This document shows positions 1-8,792 of a stretch of 64,000 nt of DNA, piece by piece. Origin of the DNA: Sulfurimonas sp. (lineage in GTDB: Bacteria > Campylobacterota > Campylobacteria > Campylobacterales > Sulfurimonadaceae); contig JAKITC010000003.1 of the NCBI GenBank assembly GCA_021648285.1, forward strand, positions 35,687 through 99,686. Reading direction: 5' to 3'. Both the position numbers and the translations under genes were made by a program. The notes below the pieces were generated by a model that saw only the letters and a program-made list of their open reading frames with translations, was not told where the DNA came from and ran no database searches. The first letter of the stretch is position 1. Every line of letters begins with the position of its first letter.

Positions 1-1
1 T

Positions 2-1087
2 CCAGAGCAAGATAGTGCTTTGAGCATAGATATTGGCGGTGGCTCAACTGAGTTTTCACTTATACATAAAAAAAATATTGCTAGCAATTTATCTTTAAAT
101 CTAGGTACTGTTAGATTAAAAGAGTTATTCTTTGACAACAATGATATAGATGGTGCTAAAGAGTACATAGACTCTAAACTGACTCAGCTAGACTCTATTG
201 AAGCATCCAGTATTATTGGAATCGGCGGAACGTTTAGAGCTATCTCTTCTGCATTGATGAACAGCAGCAACTACCCGATAAAAAAACTACACGCTTACGA
301 ATCTTGGAATAAAGAGTTTAGTGAGTTTTTAACTACTATTTTAAACTCAAATGAAGATGAATTAAAAGAGTTAGGGATAAAAAAAGATAGATTTGACGTT
401 ATTAAACCAGGTGCCTTGATACTAGACAGAGTTCTTAAAAAAATCAAAGTAAAAAAGCTTATAACGAGTGGTGTTGGGGTTAGAGAGGGAGTCTATTTAG
501 CTGATATGCTTAGAAATTCCAAAGACAAACTTCCAACCAATTATAATACTTCTGTAAGATATATACTTGATTCACATATAGACAATACAACATATGCAAA
601 TCAACTAAGCAGGGTTGCCAAATCACTCTTTGATATAACACATAAAGAACTGGGTATTGATGAAAAATATCGTTATGAATTAGGTATAGCTGCTAAATTA
701 TGTACAAGTGGCTCTAATATACACTTTTACTCACAATACAAGCATAGCTATCATCTAATACAAGATGCTTTAGAGTTTGGCTTTACGCATCAACAAATTA
801 CCCTTATAGCCTCACTGGTGAAGTATACAAAAAGAAAACTACCCTCATTATCACATGTAGACAAATATAGGGATTTACTTCCAAATACAGAGGAGTTACA
901 TGCTCTATCTTATCTCTTATCACTAAGTGTAGCTCTGTTAAGTCATAATCCAAGAAATATTGATTTTACCCTTACATTTGAAGATGGTGAACTAGGTGTA
1001 GCTTCAAAAAATAGTTTATACTTAGCAAAAGAGAGTATAAAAAAACTCGATTCCATAAAAAATTTCCGCATTAAATTCTCCTCCTAA
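2..1087 (+). CDS. Ppx/GppA family exopolyphosphatase, 5'-truncated by window edge
   Basis: C-terminal part (about 361 codons visible) of an exopolyphosphatase/guanosine pentaphosphate phosphohydrolase of the ASKHA fold. These enzymes cleave terminal phosphate from polyphosphate or pppGpp. The phosphate-binding loop DIGGGSTEF lies at the very start and a second glycine-rich loop, IGIGGTFRAIS, about 65 residues on. The rest fits the helical C-terminal domain. The frame is open to the window edge with no start codon before the conserved loop apart from an unlikely TTG at 20, so the gene begins outside the window. About 80 bp separate it from the pilus-like operon, which has its own promoter. Which of the two activities dominates cannot be told from sequence. 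Confidence 0.88.
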   Translation, partial: PEQDSALSIDIGGGSTEFSLIHKKNIASNLSLNLGTVRLKELFFDNNDIDGAKEYIDSKLTQLDSIEASSIIGIGGTFRAISSALMNSSNYPIKKLHAYESWNKEFSEFLTTILNSNEDELKELGIKKDRFDVIKPGALILDRVLKKIKVKKLITSGVGVREGVYLADMLRNSKDKLPTNYNTSVRYILDSHIDNTTYANQLSRVAKSLFDITHKELGIDEKYRYELGIAAKLCTSGSNIHFYSQYKHSYHLIQDALEFGFTHQQITLIASLVKYTKRKLPSLSHVDKYRDLLPNTEELHALSYLLSLSVALLSHNPRNIDFTLTFEDGELGVASKNSLYLAKESIKKLDSIKNFRIKFSS

Positions 1088-1115
1088 AATTTTTATTTAA
1101 TACAATTCTTCCCTG

Positions 1116-1131
1116 TGGTACGATTTTTGCT
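1116..1131 (+). promoter_or_regulatory. sigma-54 (RpoN) promoter of the cts/pilus-like operon
   Basis: The 16-mer TGGTACGATTTTTGCT fits the consensus TGGYACG-N4-TTGCW at every position, with the invariant GG and GC separated by 10 bases. It lies in the intergenic gap, 35 bp before the ATG at 1167, so transcription would start near 1143. No TATAAT-type box competes with it in this gap. The match is seen directly; use of the promoter is inferred. Confidence 0.75.
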
Positions 1132-1166
1132 GTATTAATTAACAATAAACATAAAGGGTTTTTTGC

Positions 1167-1544
1167 ATGAAAAATATATTTGTAATATTTATTATATTAC
1201 CAACATTTATTTATGCTGCATACAATCCTTTTTTCAGTGATAAAAATGCTCCAAAGCCAAAAGCACCAGAAGTCAAAGTAGTCATACAAAAAGCTAAACC
1301 CAAGCCTATTCCAAAAAGACAAAATGCGAAAATTACCTATATTGGGTTTATAGAGAGCAAAAAAGGAAAATTTGCTTTAGTTAGTTTTGATGAGAAAAAC
1401 ATTGTAGTGAGAAAAAATGATTCTCTGTATTTAGATGAACAAATCTTCAAAGTATTTAAAATTACCAGTAATTTCATTCTTCTAAAAGACAGATACAGCA
1501 GATCTCAAACAATATATTTTTCCTCAGAAATTCAGAGATACTAA
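1167..1544 (+). CDS. Periplasmic PilP/GspC-like protein, CtsR-like by position
   Basis: A 125-residue protein. An N-terminal signal or anchor helix (residues 2-17) is followed by a Pro/Lys-rich linker (KPKAPE, KPKPIPKR) and a compact C-terminal beta domain of about 70 residues. This is the layout of PilP or the HR domain of GspC, which link inner-membrane parts of a pilus or secretion machine to the secretin. It is the first gene after the sigma-54 promoter and lies 3 nt before the secretin gene, so the two are surely cotranscribed. In C. jejuni the gene before the transformation secretin ctsD is ctsR, and this protein fits that place. The assignment rests on architecture and position, not on a recognised motif. 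Confidence 0.6.
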   Translation: MKNIFVIFIILPTFIYAAYNPFFSDKNAPKPKAPEVKVVIQKAKPKPIPKRQNAKITYIGFIESKKGKFALVSFDEKNIVVRKNDSLYLDEQIFKVFKITSNFILLKDRYSRSQTIYFSSEIQRY

Positions 1545-1547
1545 AAA

Positions 1548-3038
1548 ATGACAAAAATAATAAAATTCCTGTTTTTAATCATTTTAATCTATCTTATTCA
1601 AGGATGCTCTAATGAGTACAAAAAAGAATTACTAAAAACAGAGTTAAAAACAGAGTTCAATAATCTACAAAAACCTTTACCTAAAGAATCTGCAATAAGA
1701 ATTATAGAAGTTAATGCTGAAAATTTTAAAATAACTAAAAATCTAGTCCCAGATAATGAACAGATAAAGCATGTTAAAATCTTGGGTGCCCCGCTAAATG
1801 ATGTAATTGCTTTAATAACTGAAGCGACAGACCAGGACATTATATTTCAACTTCAATCGAACAATACAAGTTATACAACAGGTACCGGAACAGGAATAGG
1901 AACATTAGGGACTAGAACGACTACAATAGGTACTGCAGGACGAGCTGCATTAGGAATTGGAACTGCTAGGAACAATGCTGATTCAGATATACGCTACTCA
2001 AATGTATATGTAACAGCATCAAATATAGGATTCGGAAGACTTCTTAAGAAGACGGTTGGTGATAAACTAAGTGTCAGATATGATGATGGAACATACTATC
2101 TTGGATCTGTTAAGACTGTTACTTTAAAAATACCGTCACTTACTGGTCTGGCAGCACAGATGAATAAGACACTTCGTACCCTCGGTGCACTAAATCTTGT
2201 ACAAGACTCCGTTACCTCTACCGTTACATTTTCTGCAAGAGAGAAAGAGTATCAAGACATAATGAAATATCTTACAATATTAAGAAATAATCTTTATGTT
2301 ATTGAATATGAGATAGCTATTTATGATGTTTATCTAAACGACAAATACAGCCTAGGAATAGACTGGAGCCTTGTACCTAGTGCAGAAAGTAAAGGTGGTC
2401 TTACAACTACTACATCTTCATCTTTTGGCTCTGTAGCAGCCGGTGCCATAACATCCAATATTGGTATGCTTTTTGATTCCCCTACCATGACTGGATCTAT
2501 GATGGTTAAGGCATTAAGTAAATTTGGGAAAGTCGAGAGTATTCAAAAACCAAAATTGCTTGGTATTGCCGGAACAGATGTCACACTTATTGATGGTCAA
2601 ACTGAGCAATATATATCTGGTTTAACAACAACTGCCGTTGGAAACACAGGAATACAGACTACTACTCAAAATGCAACCGCACAAAGTGGTTTAAAAATAA
2701 CACTGAATTCAAATATCATGGATGGAACAGTAATAACAAATATAAACCTAGTGGTTAATGATATTGTAGGTTATACTGACTTCAGTGTTGGAGATACATC
2801 TTATACTCAACCAAAAGTTCGTACTAAGACAATTACAAACAACATAAGAGTTCAGCCAGGTGTACCTATTATTATATCCGGTCTTTTTAGACATAAGAGA
2901 GATAAAGGGTATAAAGGAATACCTGGATTAGCTCGAACAGATGCACGCATATTGGGCGGCAGTGAGTATGCATCAATATCAAAAAGCGAAATGGTTATTA
3001 TTGTAACTCCTAGAGTTATTAAGTATGTGATGAAGTGA
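1548..3038 (+). CDS. ctsD: Lipoprotein secretin of a type II secretion/transformation system (CtsD/MshL-like)
   Basis: A 496-residue outer-membrane secretin. The lipoprotein signal peptide ends in the lipobox LIQGC (Cys20). A Gly/Thr-rich stretch (about residues 104-146) interrupts the periplasmic N-domains. The C-terminal secretin domain (about 250-496) has the family motifs VESIQKPKLLGIAG, the VPIIISGLFR signature and a C-terminal IVTPRVI. The family forms a dodecamer-scale channel in the outer membrane for a pseudopilus or DNA. The gene follows the PilP-like gene by 3 nt and precedes a bitopic protein by 9 nt. Its place matches ctsD of the C. jejuni transformation cluster; MshL of the MSHA pilus is the other close relative. 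Confidence 0.85.
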   Translation: MTKIIKFLFLIILIYLIQGCSNEYKKELLKTELKTEFNNLQKPLPKESAIRIIEVNAENFKITKNLVPDNEQIKHVKILGAPLNDVIALITEATDQDIIFQLQSNNTSYTTGTGTGIGTLGTRTTTIGTAGRAALGIGTARNNADSDIRYSNVYVTASNIGFGRLLKKTVGDKLSVRYDDGTYYLGSVKTVTLKIPSLTGLAAQMNKTLRTLGALNLVQDSVTSTVTFSAREKEYQDIMKYLTILRNNLYVIEYEIAIYDVYLNDKYSLGIDWSLVPSAESKGGLTTTTSSSFGSVAAGAITSNIGMLFDSPTMTGSMMVKALSKFGKVESIQKPKLLGIAGTDVTLIDGQTEQYISGLTTTAVGNTGIQTTTQNATAQSGLKITLNSNIMDGTVITNINLVVNDIVGYTDFSVGDTSYTQPKVRTKTITNNIRVQPGVPIIISGLFRHKRDKGYKGIPGLARTDARILGGSEYASISKSEMVIIVTPRVIKYVMK

Positions 3039-3047
3039 TGTAATTAA

Positions 3048-3842
3048 ATGGCAATATTTACAGCAGGATGTATTGAATTAACCAATAGCAGTAAAAAGAT
3101 CAGAAATCATGTATACGAGTTGTCACGACATGATCTTGACTCCCCCGCTATGAAAATATCTGTACGAAAATCTCCTACATGCATAAACTTTATAGCTTTT
3201 TTGCCAAAAGACAAAATTATACAAGAGAATGTTCTTAAAAAAGTCTCAGAGTGTGAAACTCGTACAGTAATCGTATTTGAGTTGGATTATAAGTATGTCG
3301 GTGTCGTATGCGAGTATAAAAGAATTACTGATTATATTTTAGATAAACCAAAAGAGTTTGCACAAGAGCGAGGATATGAAACAGCTTTTGTTGATAATGC
3401 TGATGGAGTTGAACTTGTTTCATTTAATTTGGATAACCACAACCGTACAGCAAAAGCAGGTTTTATATCTTTAGGATTCACAATTCTGCTTACTACAACA
3501 ATTTTTTATAGTGGCTTTTTTTATATGCAGGGCACTAATATAAATAAAGGGAACAAAGAATCTTTGGCTACACAATATAAAAAAATAGTAAAAAATGAAT
3601 TTAAAAAATCTGAAAAAATAGTAGCAAAAATTGATATTGTTGCTGCATTAGAGAATGTTGAAAACTTAACACAAACTACAGAATCAACACTCTCTCAAGT
3701 TCAATATAGTGGAAAGAGTATCTGCGTTAAAGTTCAAACACCGCAAATGGAACCATTCATAAGCATGTTGCCTAAAAATATCAAGATAAAGCATAAAGAT
3801 AAAGCAAAAGGTATAGTACAATACTGCTATGAAACAATATAA
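3048..3842 (+). CDS. Single-pass inner-membrane protein of the cts-like operon (CtsP position)
   Basis: A 264-residue protein with no recognised domain. Residues 1-136 should be cytoplasmic, a transmembrane helix spans about 138-160, and the C-terminal 100 residues should be periplasmic. Such a layout is seen in GspL or in PilM/PilN-type assembly-platform subunits, but I see no actin-like nucleotide-binding motif, so it is not a clear GspL. It lies between the secretin and a short GspM/PilO-like protein whose start it overlaps by 14 bp, which argues for coupled translation and a shared complex. By position it corresponds to ctsP of C. jejuni. Confidence 0.55.
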   Translation: MAIFTAGCIELTNSSKKIRNHVYELSRHDLDSPAMKISVRKSPTCINFIAFLPKDKIIQENVLKKVSECETRTVIVFELDYKYVGVVCEYKRITDYILDKPKEFAQERGYETAFVDNADGVELVSFNLDNHNRTAKAGFISLGFTILLTTTIFYSGFFYMQGTNINKGNKESLATQYKKIVKNEFKKSEKIVAKIDIVAALENVENLTQTTESTLSQVQYSGKSICVKVQTPQMEPFISMLPKNIKIKHKDKAKGIVQYCYETI

Positions 3843-4269
3843 CACAGTCATTCTTTTTATTCTTATTTTAATTACTGTTAGTGTGTCGAGTTACTTTTTT
3901 TATTTAGACATCATATATAAAGATAAACTTGTTAAAACTGATGTGGAATCTCTTTATGATCTCAAGCGTATAGCGGGTAAGCCAATAGTAGAATATGCTA
4001 ATCCTGCAGAGCTCGAAGCAAAGGTCTTTGAGTACAATCAAATTATACTGGAATTAAATATAGATGCAATAGCACAGGCTGATAAAAATATGATAGTTAT
4101 CCGTGGTGCTATTCACAATAGCTTTTCATATATCCTTCTTAAAAGATTGCTAAACATAGTGAAAAATGACGAGGTAAATCTTATAAGTACCTGCATAGGA
4201 AAAGAGTGCACAGAAGATGATTATGGATTTTTAATAAAAATTAGACCATATTTGTTAAAGTTAAAATAA
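3829..4269 (+). CDS. GspM/PilO-like inner-membrane protein (CtsX position)
   Basis: A 146-residue bitopic protein. A transmembrane helix at about residues 7-26 is followed by a short helical stretch and an alpha/beta periplasmic domain with a strand-helix pattern resembling PilO or GspM. Those proteins pair with PilN or GspL at the inner-membrane platform. The start codon lies inside the preceding gene (14-bp overlap), so translation is probably coupled. By position it matches ctsX of C. jejuni. No motif settles the family. Confidence 0.55.
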   Translation: MKQYNTVILFILILITVSVSSYFFYLDIIYKDKLVKTDVESLYDLKRIAGKPIVEYANPAELEAKVFEYNQIILELNIDAIAQADKNMIVIRGAIHNSFSYILLKRLLNIVKNDEVNLISTCIGKECTEDDYGFLIKIRPYLLKLK

Positions 4270-4379
4270 GTGCGCAAAAGAAGATGATAAATTTTAGACA
4301 AAATTTATGCTGTTTCCGCTAAAGTTAAAATAACAGTTGCCGATATACAGAGTAACTTAAATGAAAAAAAGGATATGAC

Positions 4380-5009
4380 ATGATACAAGGAAGTAACATG
4401 ACGAGAAGTCACAAAGGAATGAGAAAAGGTATTTCACTTATTGAAATGCTAGTTGCAGTTGTAATGTTCGGTATTATTGGTACGATTAGTTATACGTACT
4501 ACAAAAACTACTACGATACTTCTTTGGCAGCAAAACAGCTACGTATATATACAATTGTTGACCAAGCGGCACAGCTTTCAAATGCTTTTGATCTTTATAA
4601 TACAAAAGTAGGTACAGACCCAGTGACTGTTCAAGAGATAGTAGACCAAAGAATTTTAACAGAAGCTCCGGTTAAACAGCCATTTTTAAGTTCTACAGGT
4701 TGGACACTTGAAGAAAACCTAACAATTGTTGGAGCAGATACTACTGGTGTTGCATTTAGATATAAACTTGATGGTGTTGGTTCAAATACAGATAATTTAG
4801 ATTACTGTAATATCTTAAATCAAACAGGTAATACGGCTTGGAGTTTAGATTATGTTGAATCTGATCAAAACACAACTGCGCAACAATGGTCTGATGGTAA
4901 TGCATCTGCTACGAGCGAGTTTGAGTATTTTCACTGTGCTGACAATAATGGTACAGCTGGATCGTATGACTTTGATATGATTTTTATAAAACGTGCAACT
5001 GTTCAATAG
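4380..5009 (+). CDS. Type IV pilin-like protein (major pseudopilin candidate)
   Basis: A 209-residue prepilin with a class III-type signal: cleavage is expected after Gly in RKG-ISLIEML, leaving Glu at mature position 5, then a hydrophobic helix. The C-terminal domain has several Cys and Asp/Asn-rich loops. The start is uncertain: ATG 4380, 4398 (good AAGGA at 4388-4392) and 4419 are all in frame, and the last would give the shortest leader. The gene follows a 110-bp gap and lies 5 nt before a second pilin. It is the best candidate for the main subunit of the pseudopilus. No prepilin peptidase gene is in the window. Confidence 0.75.
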   Translation: MIQGSNMTRSHKGMRKGISLIEMLVAVVMFGIIGTISYTYYKNYYDTSLAAKQLRIYTIVDQAAQLSNAFDLYNTKVGTDPVTVQEIVDQRILTEAPVKQPFLSSTGWTLEENLTIVGADTTGVAFRYKLDGVGSNTDNLDYCNILNQTGNTAWSLDYVESDQNTTAQQWSDGNASATSEFEYFHCADNNGTAGSYDFDMIFIKRATVQ

Positions 5010-5014
5010 AGATA

Positions 5015-5506
5015 ATGCGTAAAGCGTTCTCTCTTATAGAACTGCTAATTACTGTAGCCCTTGCTGGGGCTATGGCAATTTTTACACTTAACTACTACAT
5101 AGACACTTCAACAATCTCCAAAGAAAATATCAAAACAGAGCTCCAATCACACTTCAACATTCTATCTGCAGCGATTTTACAATGTAAAGAGCTTAGCAAT
5201 GCTATGCCAATTAACAATAACTTAACATTGGCAAACAATACACTAATCAAACAACTTGATTGTAATACATCTACCCCTTATGCACTTGATGGAGGAAAAG
5301 GATATTTTATGCCTGTAATCATTAACGGCTTTACAGACTATAAAGCTACACAAAATGGAACTGAGTTTTATATCAGCACCACTGCCAAAATCAATTCAAA
5401 CAATGATGAAGTATTACAAGACTTAAACAGTAGCTATTCTACAAATCAATACGTACTTACACATGACGCTACAACTGCTTATCTAAACTTTTATATATCT
5501 CGTTAA
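5015..5506 (+). CDS. Type IV pilin-like protein (minor pseudopilin)
   Basis: A 163-residue prepilin. The leader is only MRKA, followed by FSLIELLITVALAGAM, so cleavage would be after Ala rather than the usual Gly, with Phe at +1 and Glu at +5. A short globular domain with two Cys follows (CKEL and DCNT). The gene begins 5 nt after the previous pilin and 31 nt before the ATPase gene, so it belongs to the same operon. It resembles the minor pseudopilins that prime pilus assembly. Confidence 0.72.
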   Translation: MRKAFSLIELLITVALAGAMAIFTLNYYIDTSTISKENIKTELQSHFNILSAAILQCKELSNAMPINNNLTLANNTLIKQLDCNTSTPYALDGGKGYFMPVIINGFTDYKATQNGTEFYISTTAKINSNNDEVLQDLNSSYSTNQYVLTHDATTAYLNFYISR

Positions 5507-5537
5507 ATTTAATGGTATAATTATTTAAAAAGTAATT

Positions 5538-7100
5538 ATGAATTTAAAAAAAATTTTAACACCTAAACAAATAGAAATCTGTACAAAAGAAAAATACTAT
5601 TATCAACACATAGGTGTAAAAAAAAATCTTCTTCAGATTGCAATTGAACACAACTTCGTTCAAAAAAAAGAACAATTCAACCCTTACAGTCTTGATTTAA
5701 TAAAAAAATATGAAATTGTTGTTGTCAACGAAGATAAAAAAAACTTTTATATAGAATGTAAAGAATTAATTGGTCCAAAACGTCTAGATGAGCTAGAGAA
5801 ACAATTGAATAAGAGTGTAGTTCAACAAACTATCCCTGTCCGTGAATTTAATGAAAAATTCAATGCTATTCTTGCAGTAGATCCTGATCTAATTGAAAAA
5901 AGAATTAAACAGTTCAATGCTTACGACACAGACGATAACGAAGTTTTATCACTTTTAAAAATGATTTTGAATCACGGCGTACGAAATCGTGTAAGCGATA
6001 TACATATAAATGCTTATGAAGAGTTTTCTTGGTTACGCTACAGACTTGATGGGAAAGTGCAAGCTAAATACTTATTGAACTCAGAATTAGCAGAGAGATT
6101 TTCACTTATTATAAAAGAAAAATCAAATGTAGACCTTGTTAATGTACAAACCCCTCAAAGTGGTAGTTTTACGGAAGAGTTTCAAGGTAGCAAAGTTGAT
6201 TTTCGTATTGAAATTGCACCATCTCATTTTGGTGAAAATATTGTTATTCGTTTACTAGATAAATCAAACAATTTAAAATCACTCTCACAACTATTTCCAA
6301 AACAACACCCGATGCATGAGCATATATTTCGCTTTATTAATGAAAAAAATGGTTTTTTCTTAACCGTAGGACCTACAGGGAGCGGGAAAACAACTACACT
6401 TAATGCCATAATAACCCAGAGAGACCGCTTACATGAAATTATATACACTGTAGAAGATCCAATTGAGTATAAAATAGACTTTGTAACTCAATACCAAGTA
6501 AATGAAGATATCGGCATGACATTTCAAACCGCTATAAAATCAGTGATGCGACAAGATCCTGATGTTATTGTGATTGGAGAGATGCGAGACAAAGACAGTA
6601 TTATCACAGCATTAAAAGCATCTCATAGTGGGCATATGGTTTTCTCGACGCTTCATACTACAAATGCTTATATGGCACTAGAGCGTATTCGTGATGAAGG
6701 CGGTGATCTTTTTATCTTAGCATACTCACTTAGCGGGGTTATCGCTCAAAGGTTAGTCCAAAAACTGTGTGATTGTAAAACTTCAGCTACTACTACGGAC
6801 GGTCAACATTATTTCAAGTCAAAAAAATTAGGTTTTGAGAAAAAAGGGTGTATAAAATGTAATTTTACAGGTTATAGCAGCCGTGTATTACTTACCGACA
6901 TGGTCTTTATACCACCAGACATGAAAACCCGTTATAGCTTTTATATGGCACTTAAACAAAGCACTGTTTTAAAAGCTTGGGATCTGCTCATTACTTTTAG
7001 TTACTTTCAATCAGCACAATATCTTTTTGAACAAGGACTGTGTGATTATGACTCTTTAGTCTTAGAACTTTTCTCTTTAGGTTATGTAGATGAAGATTAA
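5538..7100 (+). CDS. ctsE: Assembly ATPase GspE/PilB/CtsE family
   Basis: A 520-residue hexameric cytoplasmic ATPase that drives pseudopilus assembly. The N-terminal domain (about 1-130) is poorly conserved. The ATPase core has Walker A GPTGSGKT at 278-285, the Asp box IYTVEDPIEY, a Walker B-like segment DPDVIVIGEMRD from residue 340, and the His box HSGHMVFSTLHT. Four Cys (411, 413, 438, 441) form the zinc element found in GspE/PilB extension-type ATPases. An extended -10 box (TATAAT at 5516-5521) suggests an internal promoter. The end overlaps the GspF-type gene by 11 bp. By operon order it matches ctsE of C. jejuni. Confidence 0.9.
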   Translation: MNLKKILTPKQIEICTKEKYYYQHIGVKKNLLQIAIEHNFVQKKEQFNPYSLDLIKKYEIVVVNEDKKNFYIECKELIGPKRLDELEKQLNKSVVQQTIPVREFNEKFNAILAVDPDLIEKRIKQFNAYDTDDNEVLSLLKMILNHGVRNRVSDIHINAYEEFSWLRYRLDGKVQAKYLLNSELAERFSLIIKEKSNVDLVNVQTPQSGSFTEEFQGSKVDFRIEIAPSHFGENIVIRLLDKSNNLKSLSQLFPKQHPMHEHIFRFINEKNGFFLTVGPTGSGKTTTLNAIITQRDRLHEIIYTVEDPIEYKIDFVTQYQVNEDIGMTFQTAIKSVMRQDPDVIVIGEMRDKDSIITALKASHSGHMVFSTLHTTNAYMALERIRDEGGDLFILAYSLSGVIAQRLVQKLCDCKTSATTTDGQHYFKSKKLGFEKKGCIKCNFTGYSSRVLLTDMVFIPPDMKTRYSFYMALKQSTVLKAWDLLITFSYFQSAQYLFEQGLCDYDSLVLELFSLGYVDED

Positions 7101-8139
7101 TCTATATACAATGTTAAAAACACTGCTTTTTACTCTGCAAAACGGAAAAAGCCTCTCAAGCGGTATGCACCTTTTAGCCACTGCGGCACAAACAAAAAAG
7201 GAACGAAATACTTATCTTAAAATATACGATGCATTAAAAGACGGTTCAACATTTTCTGGGGCTCTTAAAGCAAACCATATTGGTTCATCAGATGTATTGC
7301 AATTTATCGCTATGGCTGAAAAAAGTGTTAGCTTTAAGTCTGCTCTAGAAAAAATAATAAACTATCTTGAAGTAAAAGAAGAATTTGAAAGAGAATCGAA
7401 TGATAAAATCACACTGCCCTTTATATATTTTACTCTTGCTTCATTAGTTGTTCTGGGTACTAAATTTATTGCCGTACCAATTCAAATGGAGAGGGCTAAA
7501 GAGTATAGCCAAGAGATTATTAACCTTATAGGTAATCATCTGGCAGTAGCCCAAATAATGACGGATGCACTCTTTATATCTCTTTTGGTAGTTGCAAGTT
7601 ATTTTATGATTTTGATGATAGCACTCTTTAGTCATTCAAATATAACACAAGGTATAGCAAAACAGATAGGCTTAGTTCTTCCAATTATCTCAAAGATTGT
7701 AGTAAAATTTGAAAAATTTATGTTATTTAGTCTTCTTGGAGAGATGCTTCAAGGTGGTATATCCTTTAAAAATTCCATACAATCGGCGATTGATACAAGC
7801 ACAGTCAGTAGTTTTAAAAATGCGCTTAAAGAGAGTCTGCGGAGCATAAAGAATGATGGTAAATTTATTTTTCATTCTACTCTATATGATGACATTGAAA
7901 AAGGTTTACTGCTTGGTGTTGGTTCATCATTCCAAGTTGGTGCTGTTATGCTTGAAATAAGTAGTAGGGCCAGAACAGATGCACTAAAGTTAACTACTAA
8001 ATTTTTTCGTATGATAACCTTTTTATCTATTTTTTTACTGGCATTTGCAGTCTTTATTGAATTTTACACGATTGTATTAACACAGATACTGATTCAAAAA
8101 GGTCTAATTGATCTAACCCGCGGACCAGGAGCTTTTTGA
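7090..8139 (+). CDS. ctsF: Inner-membrane platform protein GspF/PilC/CtsF family
   Basis: A 349-residue polytopic protein that couples the ATPase to pilin extraction. Two cytoplasmic helical domains alternate with membrane helices: about 103-125, 158-181 and a C-terminal helix near 305-335. The first domain keeps the GspF look (LQNGKSLSSGMHLLA, VLQFIAMAEKS). It starts inside the ATPase gene (11-bp overlap) and ends 4 bp inside the next pilin gene, so the three are translationally coupled. It corresponds to ctsF of C. jejuni. Confidence 0.85.
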   Translation: MKINLYTMLKTLLFTLQNGKSLSSGMHLLATAAQTKKERNTYLKIYDALKDGSTFSGALKANHIGSSDVLQFIAMAEKSVSFKSALEKIINYLEVKEEFERESNDKITLPFIYFTLASLVVLGTKFIAVPIQMERAKEYSQEIINLIGNHLAVAQIMTDALFISLLVVASYFMILMIALFSHSNITQGIAKQIGLVLPIISKIVVKFEKFMLFSLLGEMLQGGISFKNSIQSAIDTSTVSSFKNALKESLRSIKNDGKFIFHSTLYDDIEKGLLLGVGSSFQVGAVMLEISSRARTDALKLTTKFFRMITFLSIFLLAFAVFIEFYTIVLTQILIQKGLIDLTRGPGAF

Positions 8140-8792
8140 TGCGTCAAGGATATCTGCTAGTTGAAGCAATGATGGCAATAATAATTGCAGGCATAGTAGC
8201 AACAGTTTTTACAACAATGAACTACTACACCCACATCCAATCAAATCTGCTGAAACAACAAAATACGAAAACCATATTAGAAATTGTGCGGAGTCGCTTA
8301 TTAAATCTAGCACAAGACCCTGATGCTGATTCATACTTTGAACTTATAAAAGAAGATGCTAATAACACATTACCGATAAGTGTTGGCTTGGGAACAGATG
8401 CCTGGGGTAAAAGAATTCACTACTATACAATTGACCTTGGAGATACAAATGTAGATGCTACATATGCTGATACCAATTCTTCTATTTCGCCAAATGATAA
8501 TATCTTAGGTCGTTTAGTCAGTTCCGGTCAAGATATGGTTCTTGACACAAACGCAACTAATAGTTTTGCTCAAAATGATGATTTAATGCTTGAGATTGGT
8601 ATTGGTGAGGTGAATCATTTTAAACTTTATAGCAGCTCTGAGATAACGACTGAGACACGTGCTTATAACAGTGCAATAGTCTCAGGCGTAGAACCAAGCA
8701 CACCAATAAATGGTGCTCTTTGGTATGACACAACAAATTCTAAATTAAAAATGTACTCTCAAACTGATAGTAACTGGACCACTTTAAATTAA
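8136..8792 (+). CDS. Type IV pilin-like protein, last gene of the operon
   Basis: A 218-residue prepilin with the very short leader MRQG, cleavage before YLLVEAMMAIII, and Glu at mature position 5. The globular part is acidic and Asn/Thr-rich and ends in a small domain with GALWYDTTNSKLKMY, a pattern often seen in repeat or fiber-tip domains. The length and separate location after GspF are typical of minor pseudopilins of the GspJ/K or MshD kind. Its stop codon overlaps the stop of the convergent bamA gene by 4 bp. Confidence 0.72.
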   Translation: MMRQGYLLVEAMMAIIIAGIVATVFTTMNYYTHIQSNLLKQQNTKTILEIVRSRLLNLAQDPDADSYFELIKEDANNTLPISVGLGTDAWGKRIHYYTIDLGDTNVDATYADTNSSISPNDNILGRLVSSGQDMVLDTNATNSFAQNDDLMLEIGIGEVNHFKLYSSSEITTETRAYNSAIVSGVEPSTPINGALWYDTTNSKLKMYSQTDSNWTTLN

